From NCBI RefSeq assembly GCF_947493765.1, contig NZ_CANLSZ010000001.1, positions 124,001 to 188,000 of the forward strand: a DNA stretch of 64,000 nt, read 5' to 3'. This DNA is from an uncultured Arthrobacter sp. GTDB taxonomy: Bacteria > Actinomycetota > Actinomycetes > Actinomycetales > Micrococcaceae. This document shows positions 20,338-30,463 of the stretch, piece by piece. Each line of letters begins with the position of its first letter. The stretch's first letter is position 1. The notes under the pieces were generated by a model, which searched no databases, was not told the origin of the DNA, and saw only the letters and a program-made list of their open reading frames with translations. A program made the position numbers and the translations under genes.

Positions 20338-21531
20338 TCAGTTCAGCAGGGCGTCGACAAAGCCGTCGGCGTCGAACGGCGCCAGATCGTCGGCACCCTC
20401 GCCGAGTCCGATCAGCTTGACCGGCACGCCGAGACTGCGCTGGATGGCCACCACGATCCCGCCCTTCGCCGTGCCGTCCAGCTTCGTCAGGACGATACCG
20501 GTGATGTTGACCACCTCGGCGAAGACCTTGGCCTGGCTGAGTCCGTTCTGGCCCGTCGTCGCGTCCAGCACCAGCAGCACCTCGTCCACGGCGCCGTGCT
20601 TCTCGACCACGCGCTTGACCTTGCCGAGCTCGTCCATCAGGCCGACCTTGTTCTGCAGGCGACCGGCGGTGTCGATGAGGACGACGTCGACCTCCTGCTC
20701 GATACCCGCCTTCACAGCATCGAAGGCCACCGACGCCGGATCTGCGCCGTCGACGTCGGACCTCACGGTCGGGACACCGACCCGTGCCCCCCACGTGGCG
20801 AGCTGCTCGGCGGCCGCGGCACGGAAGGTGTCCGCCGCCCCGAGGAGCACATCCTTGTCGTCCGCCACGAGCACGCGGGCCAGCTTGCCCACGGTGGTGG
20901 TCTTCCCCACGCCGTTCACACCGACCACCATGACCACGGCCGGACGGTCGGCGTGGCGCTGGGTCGCGAGCGACCGGTCCATCGTCGGATCGACCAGCTT
21001 GACGAGTTCCTCGTGGAGCATGCCCCTGACCTCGGCGGGGTCCCGGCTGCCGGCCACCTTCACGCGCTCACGCAGCGCGTCGACCAGTTCCAGGGTGGGC
21101 TCGGTGCCCAGATCCGCGAGCAGGAGGGTCTCCTCCACCTCGTCCCACACGTCCTCGTCGATCCGGTCCCGGGAGAGCAGGGCGAGCAGGCCCTTGCCGA
21201 GGGCGTTGTTGGAGCGGATCAGGCGCGCGCGCAGCCGGGCGAGCCGGCCCTGCACGGGGTCCACGGTATCGAGGCCCGGCGCGGGCGGCGCCTCGTCCAG
21301 ACTGCTGAGATCGTCGGGGACGAGGACGTCCGTGGTCGTGCCGTCGGGCCTGTCGAGCACATCCGTGGAGGTGGCTCCGTGGACGCCGGCCGGATCCTGA
21401 TCATCGGCGTCCCGCGGGGACGAGTAGATCCCCGGCGGTGTCCGGCGACCGCGCACGAGCACGACGAGGAGCGAACCGATCACGGCGATCGCGAGGACGA
21501 CGAAGATGACGGGCAGCAGTAATTCGTTCAC
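20338..21531 (-). CDS. ftsY: Signal recognition particle receptor FtsY
   Basis: VGVNGVGKTTTVGKLA, DTAGRLQNKVGLMDELGKV, TKLDGTAKGG. Confidence 0.96.
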   Translation of the reverse strand: MNELLLPVIFVVLAIAVIGSLLVVLVRGRRTPPGIYSSPRDADDQDPAGVHGATSTDVLDRPDGTTTDVLVPDDLSSLDEAPPAPGLDTVDPVQGRLARLRARLIRSNNALGKGLLALLSRDRIDEDVWDEVEETLLLADLGTEPTLELVDALRERVKVAGSRDPAEVRGMLHEELVKLVDPTMDRSLATQRHADRPAVVMVVGVNGVGKTTTVGKLARVLVADDKDVLLGAADTFRAAAAEQLATWGARVGVPTVRSDVDGADPASVAFDAVKAGIEQEVDVVLIDTAGRLQNKVGLMDELGKVKRVVEKHGAVDEVLLVLDATTGQNGLSQAKVFAEVVNITGIVLTKLDGTAKGGIVVAIQRSLGVPVKLIGLGEGADDLAPFDADGFVDALLN

Positions 21532-21619
21532 CGCTCAACCTTCTCACAACGCCTCCCGCGCCCGGCAGCCACCGGACCTGCGGTCGCGGGACGCCCGGCA
21601 GTGGCAGAATGCGAGGACC

Positions 21620-22942
21620 ATGTCCGGTTTCCCTCGCGCGCGCAGACACCCCTCCTCCGACGACTCCTCGGGACGGAAGCGTCCGCCGACGGACGACGCC
21701 GGCGAGAAGCAGGCCATCCCGCGCGAGATCAAGGTCCTGATCGCCGCGGCGTTCGTGATCGCCATCGGCTTCGGACTCGTCGCGCCCATCCTCCCGGCCT
21801 TCGCCCAGAGCTTCGACGTCGGGGTGACCGCGGCCTCGGTCATTGTCAGCGCCTTCGCCCTGACCCGCCTGCTCTTCGCACCGGCGGGCGGCTGGCTGAT
21901 CGAGCGGATGGGCGAGCGACCCGTCTACATCATCGGCCTGCTCATCGTGGCCACCTCCACCGCCGCGTGCGCCTTCGCGGCCAGCTACTGGCAACTGCTG
22001 ATCTTCCGCGGACTGGGCGGTATCGGGTCGACCATGTTCACCGTGTCGGCCATGGGTCTGATAGTCCGGCTCGCTCCCCCGAGCATCCGCGGACGGGTCT
22101 CCGGCGCCTATGCCACGGCGTTCCTCCTCGGCAACATCGGCGGTCCCGTCCTCGGGGGCCTGCTCGCCGGCTTCGGGCTCCGCGTGCCCTTCCTGGTCTA
22201 CGCCGTCGCCCTGCTCATCGCCTCCGCCGTGGTGTTCTTCCAGCTCAAGGACACCTCGCTCGCCGATCGCCGGGCGGCCCGCAAACAGGCTCCGCTGGCG
22301 GTCAAGGTGGCGCTCCGTGACTCCGCCTACAGGGCGGCCCTCGTCTCCAGTTTCGCCAATGGCTGGTCCTCCTTCGGCATCCGCATAGCCCTGGTCCCCC
22401 TGTTCGCCTCGGCCGTGCTGGGAGCCGGCCCGGAGATCGCCGGGCTCTCCCTGGCCTTCTTCGCTGCCGGTACCGCATTGGCGCTGACCTTCTCCGGCCG
22501 GCTCACCGACACCGCCGGCAGGAAGCCCCTCGTGATCACGGGATTGATCATCAACGGTGCGGCGATGGTGGCGCTCGGATTCTCCGGGAACGTCGTGGTC
22601 TTCCTCGCCATCTGCGTGGTGGGCGGGATCGGGACCGGACTGCTCAACCCTGCCCAGCAGGCGGCGGTCGCCGATGTCATCGGTCACGAACGAAGCGGCG
22701 GCAAGGTCCTGGCCACGTTTCAGATGAGCTCCGATCTCGGTGCCATCTTCGGCCCCATCGTCGCGGGCGTCATCATCGACCGGTTGTTCGTGGGCTCCTA
22801 CGATCTGGCCTTCGTCGCCACCGGAGCCCTCGCCCTGCTCGCCGCCGTCGTGTGGCTGGGCGCGCGGGAGACCCTGGTCCGCAGTCGCGGCGCGGACCCC
22901 GTGGGTCGGGACACGGGCGGGACACCGGTGACGCAGGACTGA
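21620..22942 (+). CDS. MFS transporter
   Basis: About 12 hydrophobic helices; GRVSGAYATAFLLGNIGGPVLGG, GRLTDTAGRKPLVITG. Confidence 0.9.
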   Translation: MSGFPRARRHPSSDDSSGRKRPPTDDAGEKQAIPREIKVLIAAAFVIAIGFGLVAPILPAFAQSFDVGVTAASVIVSAFALTRLLFAPAGGWLIERMGERPVYIIGLLIVATSTAACAFAASYWQLLIFRGLGGIGSTMFTVSAMGLIVRLAPPSIRGRVSGAYATAFLLGNIGGPVLGGLLAGFGLRVPFLVYAVALLIASAVVFFQLKDTSLADRRAARKQAPLAVKVALRDSAYRAALVSSFANGWSSFGIRIALVPLFASAVLGAGPEIAGLSLAFFAAGTALALTFSGRLTDTAGRKPLVITGLIINGAAMVALGFSGNVVVFLAICVVGGIGTGLLNPAQQAAVADVIGHERSGGKVLATFQMSSDLGAIFGPIVAGVIIDRLFVGSYDLAFVATGALALLAAVVWLGARETLVRSRGADPVGRDTGGTPVTQD

Positions 22943-22966
22943 GGACCCGGCCCCTGCGCGGGCCGT

Positions 22967-25900
22967 TCAATGTTCCGGCGGCACCCCCAGGCGCTGGCTG
23001 ATGACGGCGGAGACCCCGTCACCGCGCATCGTCACCCCGTACAGGGCATGGGCTATCTCCATGGTCCGTTTCTGGTGGGTGATGACGATGAGCTGACTGG
23101 TCCGGCTGAGGTCCCGGAAGATCTCGAGGAGACGGCCCAGGTTCGTGTCGTCGAGGGCCGCCTCGACCTCGTCCATGACGTAGAACGGAGAGGGGCGCGC
23201 CCGGAAGATGGCGACCAGCAGCGCGACCGCCGTCAGCGAGCGCTCTCCGCCCGACAGGAGCGAGAGTCGCTTGATCTTCTTGCCCGCGGGCCGCGCCTCC
23301 ACCTCGATGCCCGAGGACAGCAGGTCCGTCGGATCCGTGAGCACGAGCCGCCCTGCGCCTCCGGGGAAGAGCCTGGCGAAGACCTGCTCGAACTGCTCGG
23401 CCGTGTCCCGGTAGGCCGCGGTGAAGACCTGTTCCACCCGCTCGTCGACCTCCCGGATGATCTCGAGGAGGTCCTTGCGACTGGCCCTGAGGTCGGCGAG
23501 CTGCGTGCTGAGGAACTGGTGGCGCTCCTCCAGGGCCGCGAACTCCTCGAGGGCCAGCGGGTTGACCTTGCCGAGCGCGGCGAGGTCCTTCTCGGCACGC
23601 CGCAGGCGTTTCTCCTGCTCGGACCGGACGAAGGGCAGCCCCTCCGGCACGGGCTGCCCGTCGGCGTCGACCGCCGTCCTCAGCTCCGCCCAGCGGTCCT
23701 GGGTGCCGGAATCCGCCGGCACCGGCAGGTGGGGGCCGAACTCGCCCACGAGGTGATCCGGGGTCAGCCCGAGGTCGTCGATCGCCCGCTTCTCGAGCGC
23801 TTCGATCCGCGCTCCCTGCTCGGCCCGGGCGAGCTCGTCCCGGTGCGCGGCGGTGGTGAGCCCCGCCAGCTCCTCACCGAGCTCCGCGGTACGTCGCCGG
23901 ACCTCCTGCCACAGCGCGTCCTGCTCGTGCCGTCGCTGCTCTGCGGTGTCCCGCCGGTCGGCTGCCGCAGCGATCGAGCGGATGGCGAACTCCTCCGTCC
24001 GTCGCGCACCGTCCGCCACGGCACTGGCGGTACGGGCCCCGGCCCTGCGTACGTCCTCCCTCCGTGCCGCCTGCTCGCGCGCGCGCCGCTCGGTACGGGC
24101 TGCGTGCTCCAGCGACGCCGCCCGGGCCCCGAGGGCCGACAACTGCTCCTCGCTGCTGCGCAGGGCCAACCGGGCCTCGAGCTCGCTCTGCCGGGCATCG
24201 GCCGCGCCGCGGTGCAGGTCCGCCTGCCGTGCGGTCGAGGGCTCTGCCTCGACGGGCCGGTCCTCGTACTCCTCGAGGCTCTGCAGGGCCCCGGCCAGCG
24301 TCGCCTCCTCGCGGTCGCGGCGTTCGCCGGCCTCGGCGAGGAGACGCTCCAGACGCGTCCTCTCCCCGGAGGCGGACCGCAGGGTGGCGCTCAGGTGGCC
24401 GAGCTGCTCCGTCACCGCGGCCATCCGTGCGTCCGACTCATGGAGGCGGGCGAGAGCGGCGTCAACGTCCTGGCGCGCTGCGTGGTCCCGGCCGCGCACG
24501 TCGGCCAACCGTATGCGCAGACGCTCCGCCGCGATCTCGGCCTGCGCCAGCCGCTCCTCGGTCCGGGTGGCGGCTGCTCTCAGCTCGAGCTGCCCCGCTG
24601 CCGCGCCGGATCCACCGCGCGCAGTGTGCCGCGACAGGAGGTCGCCGTCCCGGGTCACCGCCGCACGCACCCGGTCGTCCTCCACCGCGGCGGCCGCCTG
24701 CTCCATCCCCTCCACGACGACGACGCCGTCCAACATGCTGCCGAGTGCGGCCCGCAGCGGGAGCGGCACGGACACGACGCTCAGCAGCGGCACGGCCTGA
24801 TCGAGGGCGCCCTCCACCGCCGGAGCCTGCCCTGTCGCGTCCGTGCTCCGTGGATCCTCCTGCCGCGATGCAACGGTCCCGCCCGGAACGACGACGAGGG
24901 AGATCCGGCCCGCGTCGTCGCGCCGGACCAGGCGCAGTGCCTCCAGCGCCGACTCGACGCTGTCCACGGTCACGGCGTCGGCGAACTCCGCGAGCGCGAC
25001 GGCGACCGGCCGCTCGAACCCGGGCGTGATGTCCAGCAGGTGCGAGAGGGGCTGGAGGACACCGCGCAGGTCGGCGCCGAGGAGTGTCCCTGCCGCATCG
25101 CGCTGGTGCAGGCCCTCACGCTGCGCGTCGAGCCGGGCGGAGAGGGCTCCGCGTTCCCGGTCGGTACGGCGCTCCTCGTCCGTGAGGGCCTCGAGTTCCG
25201 CCGCGACCGCGCGATGGACGGCGGCGGCCTCCTCGTACACGGCGTCGAGCCCCTCCTCCCCGGACTCGGCGTCCCCGATCTGGTCCTGCAGCGTCGAGAA
25301 CGCCTCCTCGGCGATCCGCTGCTCCTCCTCCGCCGCAGCGATAGAGGCCCGGAGCCGTCCGGCCTCGGCGATGGCCGCGTCAGCCCTGGAGCGGGCAGCC
25401 CCGACCGCCCCGGAGAGCCTCGCGTGCGCCTCGCGCCGCACGGAGGCCGCCTGCAGCGCGCGCGCCAGCCGTGTGTCCTCCGCAGCCGCCGCCTCCTCCG
25501 CAGCACGGCGCTGCACCAGTGCCCGCTCGAGTGCCCCGGCCCGGGCTGCGACCTCATCCTGCAGGACGCCGACCTCCTCCCGGAGCCTCGCTGCGTCCCG
25601 GTCGAGTCGGTCCGGGTCGCCGCCCGGCTCCGGCGGCGCACCCTCCTGTCCCAGCAGGTGCGCGCGGTCCTCCGCCCGGACGGCGAGCGCGGAGAGCTTC
25701 TGCCGCGCCTCCGACAGGGCGTACCAGGAGTCCCTCGCGCGGTCGAGTGCGGGTACCGCCGCAGTGGCCGCCTGCTCGATAGCGCTCTGGCGTTCCTGCT
25801 CCGAGCGGAGCAGCCCCTCCACCTCGGTGCGGCGCGCCCTGCCGGCGTCCGCTGCGGCGACGGACCGCTCGAGGACGGCGCGCAGACCCACCAGGTCGTC

Positions 25901-26593
25901 GGCGAGGAGGCGGGCGCGGGCGTCGCGGAAGGTCGACTGCACCTGCTGCGCCCGCCGGGCCACCTCGGCCTGCTTGCCCAGGGGGGTCAGCTGCCGGCGG
26001 AGCTCGGTGGTCAGATCCGCGAGTCGTGCGAGATTGGCCTGCATGGCCTCGAGCTTCCGCACGGTCTTCTCCCGACGCCGCCGGTGCTTGAGCACACCCG
26101 CGGCCTCCTCGATGAAGCCGCGGCGCTCCTCCGGCGTGGCATGGAGGATCCGGTCGAGCTGCCCCTGCCCCACGATCACGTGCATCTCCCGGCCGAGGCC
26201 GGAGTCCGAGAGGAGTTCCTGGACGTCGAGCAGACGGCAGGTCCGGCCATTGATCGCGTACTCGGAACTGCCCGACCGGAAGAGCGTCCGCGAGATGGTC
26301 ACCTCGGTGTACTCGATGGGCAGCGCGCCGTCGGTGTTGTCGATGGTGAGCTCCACCTGCGCACGCCCCAGGGGGGCACGCCCGGAGGTGCCGGCGAAGA
26401 TGACGTCCTCCATGCTGCCCCCGCGGAGGGTCTTGGCACCCTGCTCCCCCATGACCCACGCGAGCGCGTCCACCACGTTCGACTTGCCGGAGCCGTTGGG
26501 GCCGACGACGGCGGTGATGCCGGGCTCGAAGTCGAAGCTGGTCGCCGATGCGAATGACTTGAACCCCCGCACGGTTAGACTCTTCAGATGCAC
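22967..26593 (-). CDS. smc: Chromosome segregation protein SMC
   Basis: MHLKSLTVRGFKSFASATSFDFEPGITAVVGPNGSGKSNVVDALAWVMGEQGAKTLRGG; C-terminal LSGGERSLTAVALLVAIF. Confidence 0.97.
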   Translation of the reverse strand: MHLKSLTVRGFKSFASATSFDFEPGITAVVGPNGSGKSNVVDALAWVMGEQGAKTLRGGSMEDVIFAGTSGRAPLGRAQVELTIDNTDGALPIEYTEVTISRTLFRSGSSEYAINGRTCRLLDVQELLSDSGLGREMHVIVGQGQLDRILHATPEERRGFIEEAAGVLKHRRRREKTVRKLEAMQANLARLADLTTELRRQLTPLGKQAEVARRAQQVQSTFRDARARLLADDLVGLRAVLERSVAAADAGRARRTEVEGLLRSEQERQSAIEQAATAAVPALDRARDSWYALSEARQKLSALAVRAEDRAHLLGQEGAPPEPGGDPDRLDRDAARLREEVGVLQDEVAARAGALERALVQRRAAEEAAAAEDTRLARALQAASVRREAHARLSGAVGAARSRADAAIAEAGRLRASIAAAEEEQRIAEEAFSTLQDQIGDAESGEEGLDAVYEEAAAVHRAVAAELEALTDEERRTDRERGALSARLDAQREGLHQRDAAGTLLGADLRGVLQPLSHLLDITPGFERPVAVALAEFADAVTVDSVESALEALRLVRRDDAGRISLVVVPGGTVASRQEDPRSTDATGQAPAVEGALDQAVPLLSVVSVPLPLRAALGSMLDGVVVVEGMEQAAAAVEDDRVRAAVTRDGDLLSRHTARGGSGAAAGQLELRAAATRTEERLAQAEIAAERLRIRLADVRGRDHAARQDVDAALARLHESDARMAAVTEQLGHLSATLRSASGERTRLERLLAEAGERRDREEATLAGALQSLEEYEDRPVEAEPSTARQADLHRGAADARQSELEARLALRSSEEQLSALGARAASLEHAARTERRAREQAARREDVRRAGARTASAVADGARRTEEFAIRSIAAAADRRDTAEQRRHEQDALWQEVRRRTAELGEELAGLTTAAHRDELARAEQGARIEALEKRAIDDLGLTPDHLVGEFGPHLPVPADSGTQDRWAELRTAVDADGQPVPEGLPFVRSEQEKRLRRAEKDLAALGKVNPLALEEFAALEERHQFLSTQLADLRASRKDLLEIIREVDERVEQVFTAAYRDTAEQFEQVFARLFPGGAGRLVLTDPTDLLSSGIEVEARPAGKKIKRLSLLSGGERSLTAVALLVAIFRARPSPFYVMDEVEAALDDTNLGRLLEIFRDLSRTSQLIVITHQKRTMEIAHALYGVTMRGDGVSAVISQRLGVPPEH

Positions 26594-26816
26594 GGTGTCA
26601 GGATCTCCAGGTGGGGTAGGACCTGCCCAATCTACTGGACCGCATCCACGAAGTGCCGTTCCGGTGCCGCTCGGCAGCGGCCGCGTTCGAGGTCCACGTG
26701 ACCCGAGCCTTACCTACGAAGTAGGCTTACCAAAGTTTCAGCAGTATCCAGAGGCGTCCGGGCCACCCCTTCGCGGGGCTCTCGGCGGGCGTTGATTATG
26801 TGACGAGGCAGGAAAT

Positions 26817-27842
26817 TTGACCGGTAACGCGACGTTCCGACATGACAATACGGCGCTGCTCGCCGTGACGAGCGTGGAGGCGCCGGTAGTCGTCAGTTCC
26901 AGTGAGTTCGACGAGCGCCTGGCCCCGAGCCTGAAGAGACTCCGCCTCTCGAAGCGCCTCCTCGAGCGTGTGGCCGGCGTGACCGAGCGCCGCTGGTGGT
27001 CCCCCGGATCCGACTTCGACGACGCCGCGATCGAGGCCGGTGCGAAGGCGATGGCGGAGGCCGGGATCGAGCCGGGGGATGTCGGTCTCCTGGTCAACAC
27101 CTCGGTGACCCGGCGGAATCTCGAGCCGTCGGTCGCCGTCAAGATCCATCACTCGCTCGGGCTGCCGTCGTCGGCCATGAACTTCGATCTCGCCAACGCC
27201 TGCCTGGGCTTCGTGAACGGCATGACCCTCGCGGCGAACATGATCGACTCCGGGCAGATCAAGTACGCGCTGATCGTGGCCGGCGAGGACGCCCAGCAGA
27301 CGCAGGAGGCCACGTTCAACCGGCTGAATCGTGAGGAGTCGACCAGGGAGGACTTCCTGAGCGAGTTCGCCACCCTGACGCTCGGCTCCGGTGCCGCCGC
27401 CGCCGTGATCGGCCCGGCGGACCTCCATCCGGGATCGCACCGCATCCTCGGCGGAGTCTCCCGCGCCGGGACCGAACACCACGAGCTGTGCGTGGGTGGG
27501 ATCGACGGCATGTACACGGACACCAAGGGCCTCCTCGACGGCGGCCTGGACCTCGTGGTCACCGCCTGGCACGAGGCCCAGGCGGACGGCTGGAAGTGGG
27601 ACGCGATGGATCGCTACGTCACGCACCAGGTTTCCACCTCGTACACCAACGCCATCATCAAGGCCGTGGATCTCGAGCGCGAGCGGGTCCCCATCACCTT
27701 CCCCCACTGGGGCAACGTGGGTCCGGCGTCGCTGCCCATGACCCTCGCCCAGGAGTCGCAGTCGCTCAGCCCCGGGGACCGGGTGCTCTGCCTCGGCGTG
27801 GGATCCGGGCTCAACACGTCGATGATGGAGATTGCGTGGTAG
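26817..27842 (+). CDS. oleA: OleA-type 3-oxoacyl-ACP synthase III (long-chain olefin biosynthesis)
   Basis: MTGNATFRHDNTALLAVTSVEAPVVVSSSEFDERL..., NACLGFVNGM; followed by oleBC fusion and oleD. Confidence 0.85.
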   Translation: MTGNATFRHDNTALLAVTSVEAPVVVSSSEFDERLAPSLKRLRLSKRLLERVAGVTERRWWSPGSDFDDAAIEAGAKAMAEAGIEPGDVGLLVNTSVTRRNLEPSVAVKIHHSLGLPSSAMNFDLANACLGFVNGMTLAANMIDSGQIKYALIVAGEDAQQTQEATFNRLNREESTREDFLSEFATLTLGSGAAAAVIGPADLHPGSHRILGGVSRAGTEHHELCVGGIDGMYTDTKGLLDGGLDLVVTAWHEAQADGWKWDAMDRYVTHQVSTSYTNAIIKAVDLERERVPITFPHWGNVGPASLPMTLAQESQSLSPGDRVLCLGVGSGLNTSMMEIAW

Positions 27843-30463
27843 CACTCCCTGGCGTCGACCCCTCCTGGTCGACGTTCACGGACGTGCCCTCGACCAGCGG
27901 AGCAGACGAGCCCGGGACCGTCCACCGCTGGCACTATCTCGACAACGGAGCCGGCCGCGACGGCGAACCGGTGCGGGGTACCCTGCTCTGCGTCCACGGC
28001 AACCCCACGTTCTCCTACCTGTGGCGGGACTACCTGGCCGCCGGACGGGCGGCGGGCTGGCGGGTCGTCGCCGTGGATCAGCTGGACATGGGCTACTCGG
28101 CCCGGACCGGCGTCCTCCGCCGGCTCGCCGACCGCATCACGGACCTCGAGGACTTCGTGGCCGCCGTCGGCCTCGACGGTCCGCTCGTCACCGTGGGGCA
28201 CGACTGGGGTGGCGTCATCAGCCTCGGCTACGCGAACCGCAATCGGGGATCCCTGGTGGGGATGATCCTCACGAACACGGCCATCCACCAGGATCCCGCC
28301 CGCCCCATCCCTGCGCTGCTCAGACTCGCGCTGGCCAGAGGCGTCCACGGGCCCGGGACCCGCACCACGAGTTCCTTCCTCGACGTCACGCTCGCCCTGA
28401 CCCGACCGCGGCTGGTACCGGAGGTCCGCCGCGCGTACAAGGACCCCTATCGTGGCACCGCGGCCCGCCACGGTATCGCCAACTTCGTCTCCGACATCCC
28501 CGTCGGGCCCGGACACCCCAGTCACGCCGCGCTCGCCACCGTGGCCGAGGGTATCCGGAGCATCACGGTCCCCGTCCTGATGATGTGGGGACCCGGTGAC
28601 CCGATCTTCTCCGATCCCTATCTCGAGGATCTCGCCCGGCGTCTCCCCCACGCGGACATCCACCGCTTCGAGGGGGCCGGTCACCTGGTGCAGGAGGACG
28701 CGGACACCGCCACCACCGCCGTCGAGTGGCTCGATGCGCGCTTCGTGGGCCTCGACGCTCCGGCCGCGCCGACGGACCGGCGCGCCGAGGACGCCGGCTA
28801 CACCCCGCTCGGGCAGCGCATCGGCGATCTCGCGGCCGGCCCGGACGGGACCTCCACGGCCGTCGCCGAGATGTCTGCCGACGCAGCACCCCGGACGTTG
28901 TCCTGGCGCGCCCTCGAGGAGGACATCGCGGCCGTCGCCGCCGGACTCTCGGAGCGCGGCGTCGGGCCCGGCAGCAGGGTGAGCCTGCTCGTCCCGCCGG
29001 GCGTTGATCTCACCGTGCTGATCTACGCGTGCCTGCGCATCGGGGCCGTCATCGTCGTGGCAGACGCCGGCCTCGGCGCACGCGGACTGAGTCGCGCCGT
29101 GCGGGGGGCGGCCCCCGACGTCGTCATCGGCATCGAACGCGCGCTCCTCGCCGCGCGCGTGTTCGGCTGGCCCGGTCGCCGCATCAGCGCCGCACCGTTG
29201 TCCTCCGCCCGACGGTCCGCCCTGAAGGTCGAGGCATCCCTCGAGGATCTCCGGAGGACGCCCGTAGCGGTCCGGCCCCCCGCCGGGGATGCCGACCCCG
29301 ACGCCGATGCGGCGATCCTCTTCACCTCCGGCTCCACGGGCCCGGCCAAGGGCGTCGTCTACACGCACCGCCAGCTCAGTGCCATGCGTGACGCCGTCGA
29401 GCGCACCCTCCACCTCGGACCCGGCACCGCACTCGTGGCGGGCTTCGCTCCGTTCGCCCTGCTCGGACCGGCGCTCGGCGCCACGTCCGTCACCCCGGAC
29501 ATGGATGTCACCGCTCCGCGGACCCTCACCGCCCGGGCTCTGGCGGACGCCGCCGCAGCCATCGGCGCGGACGTGGTCTTCGCCTCGCCGGCGGCCCTGC
29601 GGAACGTCCTCGCGACGAGCGACGACCTCCCGGCGTCGGGCAGGGCTGACCTGGGCCGGGTCCGGCTCCTGCTCTCGGCCGGTGCTCCGATCCCCGTCCC
29701 TCTCCTCGAGGCCGTCCAGGATCTCCTGCCCGCCGCCACCCTCCACACGCCGTACGGGATGACGGAGTCGCTCCTGGTCGCCGATGTCGATCTCGCGGGC
29801 ATCCGTGCCGCCGCAGTGGCCACCGGCGCGGGCACGGAGGGCGCCGGCAACGGTGTGTGCGTGGGACGGCCGGTCCACGGCGCACGGGTCGCCATCGCAC
29901 CGCTCGACGCGACCGGCGCTCCCGGGCCGGACGTGTCCACCACGCCAGGGCTGACGGGCGAGATCCTGGTCAGTGCCCCGCACGTCAAGGACCGCTACTT
30001 CCGCCTGTGGAAGACGCAGCAGCTGTCCGCCGGCACGAAGCCCTGGCACCGGACCGGCGATGTGGGGCACCTGGACGCCGAGGGGCGCCTCTGGGTGGAG
30101 GGCAGACTGCCGCACGTCATCTCCTCCCCCGCCGGTGTCATCACGCCCGTCGGACCGGAGCAGGTCCTGGAGCAGCTCGACGGCGTCCGCCTGGCAGCCG
30201 TCGTCGGCGTCGGTCCGACCGGCACCCAGGCCGTGGTCGCCGTCCTCGAGGTGGCAGATGCAGGACGTCGTCCGCGACTGGCGGACGAGGCCCTGACCCG
30301 CGGTGCCCGGCATGCTGCCCGCGAGCTGGGCACGGAGCTGGCAGCGGTCATCGCCGTGCCACGGCTCCCGGTGGACATCCGCCACAACGCCAAGATCGAT
30401 CGCACGCGGGTGGCGCGGTGGAGTGCCCGCTTCCTCGCAGGCGGGCGGGCGGGCTCGCTGTGA
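27836..30463 (+). CDS. OleBC fusion: alpha/beta hydrolase plus AMP-dependent ligase
   Basis: N-terminal LLCVHGNPTFSYLWRDYL, VGHDWGGVISLGYA; C-terminal ILFTSGSTGPAKGVVYTHRQ. Confidence 0.88.
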   Translation: MVALPGVDPSWSTFTDVPSTSGADEPGTVHRWHYLDNGAGRDGEPVRGTLLCVHGNPTFSYLWRDYLAAGRAAGWRVVAVDQLDMGYSARTGVLRRLADRITDLEDFVAAVGLDGPLVTVGHDWGGVISLGYANRNRGSLVGMILTNTAIHQDPARPIPALLRLALARGVHGPGTRTTSSFLDVTLALTRPRLVPEVRRAYKDPYRGTAARHGIANFVSDIPVGPGHPSHAALATVAEGIRSITVPVLMMWGPGDPIFSDPYLEDLARRLPHADIHRFEGAGHLVQEDADTATTAVEWLDARFVGLDAPAAPTDRRAEDAGYTPLGQRIGDLAAGPDGTSTAVAEMSADAAPRTLSWRALEEDIAAVAAGLSERGVGPGSRVSLLVPPGVDLTVLIYACLRIGAVIVVADAGLGARGLSRAVRGAAPDVVIGIERALLAARVFGWPGRRISAAPLSSARRSALKVEASLEDLRRTPVAVRPPAGDADPDADAAILFTSGSTGPAKGVVYTHRQLSAMRDAVERTLHLGPGTALVAGFAPFALLGPALGATSVTPDMDVTAPRTLTARALADAAAAIGADVVFASPAALRNVLATSDDLPASGRADLGRVRLLLSAGAPIPVPLLEAVQDLLPAATLHTPYGMTESLLVADVDLAGIRAAAVATGAGTEGAGNGVCVGRPVHGARVAIAPLDATGAPGPDVSTTPGLTGEILVSAPHVKDRYFRLWKTQQLSAGTKPWHRTGDVGHLDAEGRLWVEGRLPHVISSPAGVITPVGPEQVLEQLDGVRLAAVVGVGPTGTQAVVAVLEVADAGRRPRLADEALTRGARHAARELGTELAAVIAVPRLPVDIRHNAKIDRTRVARWSARFLAGGRAGSL

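Noticed and set aside
22970-26557. 1195-aa ORF antisense to smc (and other long antisense ORFs, e.g. 27614-30535 minus, 60799-63660 minus)
   Set aside because: Expected spurious open frames in high-GC DNA opposite strongly coding genes. The antisense proteins are Arg/Gly/Val/Leu-rich with no recognisable domains, while the sense strands carry clear families.
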